Of a stretch of 64,000 nucleotides of DNA, positions 1 through 6,534 are shown piece after piece (position 1 is the first letter of the stretch; every line of letters starts with the position of its first letter). The DNA is taken from contig NZ_FNBA01000002.1 of assembly GCF_900102055.1 (NCBI RefSeq), forward strand, positions 744,001-808,000, read 5' to 3'. Position numbers and translations under genes: made by a program. Source of the stretch: Ulvibacter litoralis. Its GTDB lineage: Bacteria; Bacteroidota; Bacteroidia; Flavobacteriales; Flavobacteriaceae. The notes under the pieces were generated by a model that saw nothing but the letters and a program-made list of their open reading frames with translations, was not told the DNA's origin and ran no database searches.

Positions 1-1
1 T

Positions 2-889
2 GGCTTAGACATGAATGTGGACACCGCGAAACGAACTGAAGTACTCGAAAATGTACAGAAAGTAAAAAGTTGGGAGCACCGACCGTTATTTATCACATTT
101 GCACATCATTTTTACAACGAATTGTGTGGCCATGCACGCAGTATTAGCATTAGCGCTCTCAAAGAAAACCAAAACAGAGGACTCAATTCTGGGATTACTG
201 ACCTCGGAATGGAAGTCCTTACCAAGTTGCTAGATAACACAGACCAAAATCGTATTCCGATCGATGTGAAGCACATGAGTACAACTTCACGAAAAACCTA
301 CTATAATTTACTAGATACCACCTATGCTGGAGAAACCATTCCTGTGATTTTTAGTCACGGTGCCTGCAATGGTTTGCGATCGTTGGTGCAATTTAATGAA
401 ACGGATTATCCAGAACACGCAGCTTGGTTTAGTGATATCGATATTAATGTATACGATGATGAAATCGTGCGAATTGCAACATCAAATGGTATTTTAGGCT
501 TGCAAATGGACGAACGTCGTATTGGAAGTAAGAAAGAGATTAAAAAATCGAAAGTATTGTTTCCGAATAAAGAGAAGCAATTGCGTAAAAAATCGTTATT
601 GGTTTGGCGACAGATAGAACACGTGGCTACAGTACTAGATGACAACAATTTATTTTGCTGGGGAATACAAGCTATAGGAAGTGATTTTGACGGAATAGTA
701 AATCCGTTAAAAGGAATTTGGACTGCTGAAGACATACGTAATTTAGCAGATGCATTAGTGCCCCATGCCAATGCTTTTTTAGATAAACAGTTACTTCACT
801 TAAATGACTATAATCGTATTACTGCTGAGGCAATTATAAATCGAGTTATGCATGTAAATGCTATGGAATTTATCAAACGTTTTTACTAA
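2..889 (+). CDS. Peptidase M19 (membrane dipeptidase-like), 5' end cut by window edge
   Basis: C-terminal part of a zinc dipeptidase-like protein. The frame is open from base 2, ahead of the first ATG at 11, so the true start lies outside the window. Visible M19 features in order are a His-rich segment (AHHFYNELCGHARS, about residues 30-43 from the ATG), IDVKHMS, a segment reading PVIFSHGACNGLRSL, and near the C-terminus GSDFDGI, the M19 signature. Members of the family cleave dipeptides with a binuclear metal site. This protein diverges from the canonical family between the two halves, so substrate and even activity are uncertain. The 15-base gap to the convergent lipoprotein gene holds a TTCGGAA word at 894. 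Confidence 0.72.
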   Translation, partial: GLDMNVDTAKRTEVLENVQKVKSWEHRPLFITFAHHFYNELCGHARSISISALKENQNRGLNSGITDLGMEVLTKLLDNTDQNRIPIDVKHMSTTSRKTYYNLLDTTYAGETIPVIFSHGACNGLRSLVQFNETDYPEHAAWFSDIDINVYDDEIVRIATSNGILGLQMDERRIGSKKEIKKSKVLFPNKEKQLRKKSLLVWRQIEHVATVLDDNNLFCWGIQAIGSDFDGIVNPLKGIWTAEDIRNLADALVPHANAFLDKQLLHLNDYNRITAEAIINRVMHVNAMEFIKRFY

Positions 890-904
890 TTACTTCGGAA
901 GCTT

Positions 905-1594
905 TTATTTTTCTGAAAAAGTTCCAGACGCTGTTAAATTAAATGTTTTTGAAAAATTTGTAACGTTAGGCTGTGCGAATTCACCAGTGATGTTTCCATG
1001 CTCGTCAAAAGACAACCACTCCTCTTCTACTGAAGTTACTTTCACTTCTGAAAAGTCAGCAGTTGCTTCAAATTCAGATTTAAAAACCATTTGATCATTA
1101 AATCTATTAAACACAATTAGATAGTCTTTTTGCGTTCCGTTTGTGCTGAAGGTATTTAATTGAAAGAAGATACCAGGCGTGTTGTTTTCGCCAGAATACT
1201 CTACAAAGCTACCTATAAGGATTGTATTTCCTTTAGTTAGTTTGTAAGCTGGAAAATACTCTTTATTCGACATTTTGTACATCCAATTGTCGGCATTGTG
1301 TCCTGTTTTGGTATCATTAAAAACTGAAACCGCATGTGGATTTGTTTCAATAAGGTTTTTATTAAGATAGGTTCCTTCGTCATCACTAACTACAAACCCT
1401 TCTATTTTTCCTTCCGAAAAAGCTTCAGAATACTCCGGAAGACTTTTTAATAACGCCTTAAAATTAGTGGTTGTTTCGTTTGTGGCAACAGCTTGTTCTT
1501 CCGCTAAATCATTAGTGTTGTTATTTTTACAACTAGTAGTTAAAAGAGCTAGTACCGCTATAAATGGCACGAATTTTTGGAATGTAGAAAGCAT
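905..1594 (-). CDS. Hypothetical lipoprotein
   Basis: Not recognised as a named family. From the ATG at 1594 the protein has a short charged N-terminus, a hydrophobic stretch and a lipobox ending in Cys (LLTTSC), followed by a Lys/Asn-rich linker and about 200 mostly polar residues. A longer form from the ATG at 1615 adds seven residues; I prefer the shorter because AT-rich leader sequence directly precedes it. No acidic run follows the Cys, so export to the cell surface is not suggested and a periplasm-facing lipoprotein is more likely. It is the last gene of the minus-strand run that starts with the extended Hcp gene at 5004, which makes it a possible immunity protein. Unrelated function is equally possible. 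Confidence 0.7.
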   Translation of the reverse strand: MLSTFQKFVPFIAVLALLTTSCKNNNTNDLAEEQAVATNETTTNFKALLKSLPEYSEAFSEGKIEGFVVSDDEGTYLNKNLIETNPHAVSVFNDTKTGHNADNWMYKMSNKEYFPAYKLTKGNTILIGSFVEYSGENNTPGIFFQLNTFSTNGTQKDYLIVFNRFNDQMVFKSEFEATADFSEVKVTSVEEEWLSFDEHGNITGEFAQPNVTNFSKTFNLTASGTFSEK

Positions 1595-1698
1595 TTTATT
1601 TTTATTTAAAACCATTGTTAAAATTACTAATTTTCAAATATAATACTATAAATGATGATTCAAATAAGAACTTTCAGAAATACAACTGCTCGTTGAAG

Positions 1699-2289
1699 TT
1701 AGGGCGTTTCTTTCTTTGCCATTTCGTAGAGTTCAAGGCACATTTTTTCGTATTCAAAATAAATCATATCGCTAAAGGACTCAAGGTACGTTGTGGGAAA
1801 AACCAATTCTGAATAAATGGTTGGAAGTTTTTTAAGTTTCTCATCACGTACAACATAAAAGTCGCCCACGTATTTGTTGGTCACCAAATTGATACTTGTT
1901 TTGCCGCTACCATACCTTACTTCTGGACCGTATTTATTGCGGTCGATGTCGTAATCGGTACGTTTTATTTTAACAAGCTGCATTTTTCTGGTTTTACTGT
2001 CGTATTTAAATTCGTTTATAAAACCGGAGCGTCCGTAATCATTCCAAAATTCAAAACCGTTGGGAGTTTCTACGAGTGTATTTCCAAAATTCAAGCTTCG
2101 AATCTCCTGACTCGCCGTTTTTTTAAAATCATTGATAGAGAGAACGCAAAAGAGTTTATCGAGGTCAGAGTCTATATACACCGTATCTCGGATTCTATCT
2201 CCGTCAAAATCTTTTATAATCTCTCTTGTAGATTGTGATATTCCAGCAAATGAAATGAGGAATAGTGCAAGAAACAGGATTGGTTTCAT
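1699..2289 (-). CDS. Secreted hypothetical protein with FG-GAP/VCBS-like segment
   Basis: A 196-residue protein with a clear signal peptide (hydrophobic residues 4-18, cleavage likely after SFAGIS). Just after the signal comes DFDGDRIRDTVYID, which resembles one calcium-binding FG-GAP/VCBS repeat and is followed by beta-rich sequence. It should be periplasmic or secreted. It lies 91 bases downstream of a small membrane protein and the GHSHG hydrolase, in the same direction. A periplasmic protein behind a putative lipase effector is a typical immunity position, but no sequence feature proves that role. Confidence 0.68.
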   Translation of the reverse strand: MKPILFLALFLISFAGISQSTREIIKDFDGDRIRDTVYIDSDLDKLFCVLSINDFKKTASQEIRSLNFGNTLVETPNGFEFWNDYGRSGFINEFKYDSKTRKMQLVKIKRTDYDIDRNKYGPEVRYGSGKTSINLVTNKYVGDFYVVRDEKLKKLPTIYSELVFPTTYLESFSDMIYFEYEKMCLELYEMAKKETP

Positions 2290-2380
2290 TTTACCTTATA
2301 CTTAAATATTTTTTTCTAATCGAATACTATTTCTATAATGTAACTGTAAAACAGGTAAAATATACTGTTCCTTAAATGGA

Positions 2381-2683
2381 TTAAAAAAAAGTGTCATGGA
2401 TATATGAAACGACCAAAACAATAACAATTAAAATCAGGAAACGAAGTATGTTTTGTGATATTTTACTATTTAGTAAGGCCTTATCTTTCAAAAGATACGT
2501 ATTAACAAGATAGAAAGGTATAAAACTAATGACTCCCACTCGTATGCCGACAATAAAGATGACAAGTTCTTTCAAGAAGTTTACAGACTTAGAGTTAAGC
2601 ATTTCTATGTATCGATAGAATACAGAGATTAAGATGCTTGCTACTAGCCAAAAAACGATATTTAAATATTTGTTTTTAAACAT
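2381..2683 (-). CDS. Small membrane protein, candidate immunity factor
   Basis: A 100-residue protein with about three hydrophobic segments (roughly residues 7-23, 38-62 and 82-97). No family recognised. Its ATG is five bases beyond the stop of the hydrolase gene, so the two are almost certainly co-transcribed. A membrane protein immediately behind a membrane- or lipid-attacking effector is a common immunity arrangement. The assignment rests on position only. Confidence 0.6.
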   Translation of the reverse strand: MFKNKYLNIVFWLVASILISVFYRYIEMLNSKSVNFLKELVIFIVGIRVGVISFIPFYLVNTYLLKDKALLNSKISQNILRFLILIVIVLVVSYIHDTFF

Positions 2684-2688
2684 TTATT

Positions 2689-4305
2689 CTATTTTTTTTT
2701 ATAACCTTTATTTACAGGAGTTTCAAAATTCGCTCGTAAGGCCTCTTCAACCTTAGGGAATAATTTTGAATGACTTAAACTATGTGACTTTGTTGCTAAA
2801 TACACCAAACTACCGGGTTTTACCTCTAATTTTTTATTTTTAAGATCTGTATCGGTCACTAATTTTTTGTTATACTTATTAATTAAGGTTCTGTATTTTT
2901 TAAAGTTATCTCTGGCTAATTTTAAAGCTGTATCTAAAGAACCAAAATTTAAAGTAGCTAAGGTGTCTAAAGAATCGATAGCTTCATCTAATTTTTCTAG
3001 GTAATCTGGTTCCATTAACTGACTTATAAGGCGCATGGCCACTTCTCTAATGTCGCCTTTATTCTTTTTAACAGCCCCTTCAACTCCCGTAATAAAAGAA
3101 TCGTAACTAGATTTTTTACCTTTAGAATGGTAGTCGTCTTCAGTTGTTATAGGAACATCTATTATTTCAAATTTACCCTTTACTTGTTTTTCTGGCGACC
3201 AAGAAGTATCATCTATTTGATCTACAATTCCAGAAGTATCTGTTTGAGCAATACTATTTAATAATCCTAACAAGTAACTATCTTCTTCCCCTTTATTAAT
3301 AGCGAATAAAACATTAATAATTCCTAGAATTCCAATTAGGTCGATTTCGTCAAAAAACTCAGACCTACCATAACCTCCGCTTCTAGTCGTTTGGTTAGCC
3401 TCAAAAATGGCGCCTCGTGTTGTTGCCCAATCTAATATGTCATTTAAATGCCCTAAGAGGATGCTTTTTTGAGCAGATAAAATTGTTGTAGTTTCAAAGC
3501 ATTTTACTTTTTTCACTAAGATGGTAAGATATTGTTTAATTCCATCTAATAAAATAACCGTTTGTCCCCATAAGAAAGGGCCTTCTGTATGGTTATTCAT
3601 AACAATGTCTGATATATGCTCAAAAGCTTTAAAGTCGGTTTCTTTAATTCTTGCTTTTGCTGCTTCGAAATCTTCTTTATTAAAATTGGCGATTAAAACT
3701 TCTAGGTTTTTTAATGAGAAATCGGCGACAAAACGTTGCGTAATGTCGTATTCATTATGAACATTAATAATTTTACAATTTGAATGTAATTTAGTATGAT
3801 TAAGTTGGTGTTGCTCCTTGAAGAAGGGAGTTGAAAGATAGGTTATTGTTCTACATTGCCACTTTTTAGGAAAATTAGGGTCGCTAGCAATAATATTTGT
3901 AAACTCGTTAATCACGTTTCCTCCATGAGAATGGCCAATTAAGTGCAGGTAAACCTCTTCATCTAACCAACCTTTATAATATCGTAAAAATAAGTCTAAT
4001 AAACCTTCTCCTCCCTTGGTTCTATTTTCATTGTTATTATCTCCAGTCCAGCTAAAAGATTTGGCTTCAATATGCAGGTCAATAAATTGAAGTTTTAAAT
4101 CTTCGACACTCGCTCGAAGGTTTTTAATTCCTTCTTTTTCCATTCTCCAATAATCACTATTAGATTGATGTTTTAGTCCTGTTGAGTTTACTGGATCGGT
4201 TGTTCCAGCAACAAACATGATAATATCTTTCGGACTAGAAATTTTAACAGTGGCAGTTTTAGTAGTGCCGTCTTCAAATTGTATTTTAAAAGTATTTTCT
4301 GCCAT
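2689..4305 (-). CDS. GHSHG alpha/beta hydrolase, putative type VI secretion lipase effector
   Basis: A 538-residue protein without a signal peptide. After a beta-rich N-terminus (residues 1-35) comes an alpha/beta-hydrolase core with nucleophile elbow LIGHSHGGN (GxSxG, Ser126). Plausible acid and base are Asp187 in NEYDIT and His239 in NNHTEG; these two are guesses from spacing. The C-terminal 250 residues are helical and charged with no recognised domain. The ATG directly abuts the stop of the extended Hcp gene with no spacer, so production is coupled. Type VI lipase effectors (Tle families) use the same GxSxG elbow and are often loaded on Hcp or VgrG, so I infer a lipase or esterase delivered into rival cells. 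A housekeeping esterase is the alternative. No TTCGGAA word occurs in this gene, unlike most of the window. Confidence 0.7.
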   Translation of the reverse strand: MAENTFKIQFEDGTTKTATVKISSPKDIIMFVAGTTDPVNSTGLKHQSNSDYWRMEKEGIKNLRASVEDLKLQFIDLHIEAKSFSWTGDNNNENRTKGGEGLLDLFLRYYKGWLDEEVYLHLIGHSHGGNVINEFTNIIASDPNFPKKWQCRTITYLSTPFFKEQHQLNHTKLHSNCKIINVHNEYDITQRFVADFSLKNLEVLIANFNKEDFEAAKARIKETDFKAFEHISDIVMNNHTEGPFLWGQTVILLDGIKQYLTILVKKVKCFETTTILSAQKSILLGHLNDILDWATTRGAIFEANQTTRSGGYGRSEFFDEIDLIGILGIINVLFAINKGEEDSYLLGLLNSIAQTDTSGIVDQIDDTSWSPEKQVKGKFEIIDVPITTEDDYHSKGKKSSYDSFITGVEGAVKKNKGDIREVAMRLISQLMEPDYLEKLDEAIDSLDTLATLNFGSLDTALKLARDNFKKYRTLINKYNKKLVTDTDLKNKKLEVKPGSLVYLATKSHSLSHSKLFPKVEEALRANFETPVNKGYKKK

Positions 4306-5004
4306 TTAATTTTGAATTTCTTGTGGAACAACTTCTAATTCAATCTTTTCTAGATCACTTCCTATGATATAATCGGATAATGTATCGTTTGCAAGTACTT
4401 TTCCATTATACTTAAAATCATGTGTTTTGTCTTCCAAAGAAATAGTCATCGCATCTCCTACACGATTGAGTGTTTCTATATTAAGAATTATTTTTTCTCC
4501 GATTTTGTAGCTCTCTAGTTCTTCACCATTCACATCGGTTATGTAATACTTTGTGACCTTTTTTTCTTCCTTCGGAAGTTCGGTCGGAGCTACTTGTGCT
4601 ACAAAAGGATTGTAAGGATTCCAGGGTTGTTCGTACACCAAGCCCTTCATTCGAATAATTCCCCATGAAATTTCAAGATTTAATTTCATAGGATCAATTC
4701 CTTCCGAAGTAAAATGCTCACTTAAGTGCGTGATATGGGCATTTGCAAATTCAATTTTAAAGAGTGTGCTAAAACCGTCTCGTTTGTAAAAAATAATTTC
4801 TCCTTCACATAAACTAGTAGGAGAGATTATTTGATCATAAAAGAAGGTGTCAAAACGAGTAGATTCTATGGTAAAAGACAATGGTTTAGCTAAAAGCCTG
4901 CTAGTAACCTGTCCACTGTTGTCCGAAAGATATTTAAATAATACACCTGCGTCTAAAATTGTTCGTTCTTCATTATTTATAAATAGTGTTGCCTTAAAGC
5001 TCAT
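4306..5004 (-). CDS. tssD: Hcp/TssD tube-family protein with C-terminal extension
   Basis: Residues 1-121 match the Bacteroidota Hcp (TssD) family: start MSFKATLFI, then FTIEST, EGEIIFYKRDGFS and a final beta strand ISWGIIRMKG, the usual full length of that family. Hcp forms the inner tube of the type VI apparatus and carries effectors. Here a linker (122-150, Pro-rich) leads to an extra beta-rich domain (151-227) beginning KYYITDVNGEEL and containing DFKYNGKVL. I recall similar segments in flavobacterial effector-associated proteins but cannot prove it. No other secretion components are in the window, so this is an orphan cargo Hcp whose apparatus must be encoded elsewhere. It is the first gene of the cassette, with about 390 bases of noncoding sequence upstream. 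Confidence 0.75.
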   Translation of the reverse strand: MSFKATLFINNEERTILDAGVLFKYLSDNSGQVTSRLLAKPLSFTIESTRFDTFFYDQIISPTSLCEGEIIFYKRDGFSTLFKIEFANAHITHLSEHFTSEGIDPMKLNLEISWGIIRMKGLVYEQPWNPYNPFVAQVAPTELPKEEKKVTKYYITDVNGEELESYKIGEKIILNIETLNRVGDAMTISLEDKTHDFKYNGKVLANDTLSDYIIGSDLEKIELEVVPQEIQN

Positions 5005-5277
5005 AGGGATAAAAATGTGTTACTTTTCTACCTAAAATGACAAAAAACGTCCTCCAGATAAAACATTAAAATCAGAAAAATCAGGTTTGTAAATTACACC
5101 TCCAAATTACCATAAAAAATGGGAGTGACAAAATAGATTATCTCATCTCCGTACGATTAGATGAAAGAATAAACTCACAAAAGAAAAAAGGGAGCTTCTT
5201 TCTTAAATTTTAATTATAAGAGTAGTAAAATGACGGATGAACTTTTATCTTATAACTCTTGTAAATAAGGTTTTTAC
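5005..5277. other. Intergenic region upstream of the Hcp cassette
   Basis: AT-rich noncoding stretch between the Hcp gene and the small ORF and bshA tail. It should contain the promoter for the minus-strand cassette, but I find no good reverse match to TAnnTTTG. I see no convincing strong hairpin, repeat or RNA gene. Several short ATG-initiated frames stop within a few codons. Confidence 0.5.
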
Positions 5278-5394
5278 ATGAATAATAAAATTATACTTTC
5301 ATTTACGCTACTAATTGTATTTCCATTGCAAGCAATCGAATCTATAGTCAATATGACTTTTGAGGAAGTAGCAGTACCTGTGGGGAGAGATTAA
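5278..5394 (+). CDS. Possible 38-residue exported peptide
   Basis: A short frame from ATG 5278 to TAA 5392-5394. The peptide begins with Lys-containing MNNKI and a hydrophobic stretch (residues 5-17) resembling a signal sequence, then an acidic tail ending GRD. It converges on bshA and overlaps the bshA stop by four bases. Nothing else supports it and the hydrophobic start may be chance in AT-rich DNA. Confidence 0.25.
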   Translation: MNNKIILSFTLLIVFPLQAIESIVNMTFEEVAVPVGRD

Positions 5395-6521
5395 CTTACT
5401 TTGTTTGAAGCTATTCTATACACTTCTTCGTATAAGGGCACAATGTTTTTTGTGTCAAATTTCATAGCAGCTTCACGGGCTTGTTTTTTGTATTTCGCCA
5501 ATACTTCTGAATCCTTCAAAATAGAAACTGCATTTACAGCCATTTCTTCAACATTTCCTACATCACTAAGATAACCACTAAAGCCATGCTGATTTACTTC
5601 TGAAAGTCCTCCAGTATTACTTGATATTACAGGAACACCACATACCATCGCTTCCAAAGCAGCTAATCCGAAGCTCTCTTTTTCCGAAGGCAATAAAAAC
5701 AAATCACTAAAACATAAAATTTTATCAATCTCATTACTATTCCCTAAGAAAACCACTTTATTTTCGATTCCTTTGGCAATACAAAGTGCTTCTGCTTTTT
5801 CTTTTTCAGGACCTTCCCCTACCATTAATAATTTAGAAGGTACTTCTTTCTGAACGCGATCAAATATTTCAATAATATCTGTAATTCGTTTTACCGGGCG
5901 GAAATTACTAATATGGGTAATTATACGTTCATTTGGTTTTGCCATCAAATCTCTTTGGCACTCGGTAAAAGGATTGACATGTTTTACCACATCAATAAAA
6001 TTAGGAACTACATGAATTTCTTTTTTAATATCGAAAAGTCGCAAGGTATCGTCTTTTAAACTTTGCGATACTGAAGTAACAACATCACTATTATTGATAC
6101 TGAAAGTTACTGCGGGTTTGTAAAATGGATGATTTCCCACTAAAGTAATATCTGTACCGTGTAGTGTAGTCACCATCGGGATATGGATGTTCTCGGAAGC
6201 TAACATTTGTTTTGCCATATAACCCGCATAGGCATGTGGAATGGCGTAATGCACGTGCAACAATTCTATTTTGTGCAGCTTTACCATATCGACCAATTTA
6301 CTAGACAAAGCTAGTTCGTAAGGCTGATAATGAAATAAAGCATAATCTGGAACAGAAACTTCATGAAAATGAACGTTGTGAGACAGTAGTTCTAAACGTA
6401 CAGGTTGCTTGTATGTAATAAAGTGAATTTCGTGTCCGCGATCTGCTAACGCTATTCCTAATTCGGTGGCTACTACTCCACTTCCTCCAAATGTTGGATA
6501 ACAAACAATTCCTATTTTCAT
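5391..6521 (-). CDS. bshA: N-acetyl-alpha-D-glucosaminyl L-malate synthase BshA
   Basis: First enzyme of bacillithiol synthesis. It joins UDP-GlcNAc and L-malate in the cytoplasm. The 376-residue length is normal for BshA. The start MKIGIVCYPTFGGSG carries the family N-terminal Rossmann glycine loop, LHVHYAIPHA and LHGTDITLVG are typical BshA segments, and the GT4 motif EX7E is present as Glu282 and Glu290 in ESFGLAALE. It is the last gene of the tight minus-strand run from 14676, 13 bases behind the GH3 gene. BshB and BshC are not in the window. A general GT4 glycosyltransferase is the only alternative, and it is less likely given the N-terminal match. Confidence 0.93.
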   Translation of the reverse strand: MKIGIVCYPTFGGSGVVATELGIALADRGHEIHFITYKQPVRLELLSHNVHFHEVSVPDYALFHYQPYELALSSKLVDMVKLHKIELLHVHYAIPHAYAGYMAKQMLASENIHIPMVTTLHGTDITLVGNHPFYKPAVTFSINNSDVVTSVSQSLKDDTLRLFDIKKEIHVVPNFIDVVKHVNPFTECQRDLMAKPNERIITHISNFRPVKRITDIIEIFDRVQKEVPSKLLMVGEGPEKEKAEALCIAKGIENKVVFLGNSNEIDKILCFSDLFLLPSEKESFGLAALEAMVCGVPVISSNTGGLSEVNQHGFSGYLSDVGNVEEMAVNAVSILKDSEVLAKYKKQAREAAMKFDTKNIVPLYEEVYRIASNKVS

Positions 6522-6534
6522 GTGAGTCGGTATT

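Noticed and set aside
858-1094. Plus-strand ORF of 78 codons
   Set aside because: It overlaps the dipeptidase end and the antisense of the lipoprotein gene, with no family features.
3521-3760. Plus-strand ORF inside the hydrolase gene
   Set aside because: Antisense shadow; the minus-strand frame is long and has motifs.
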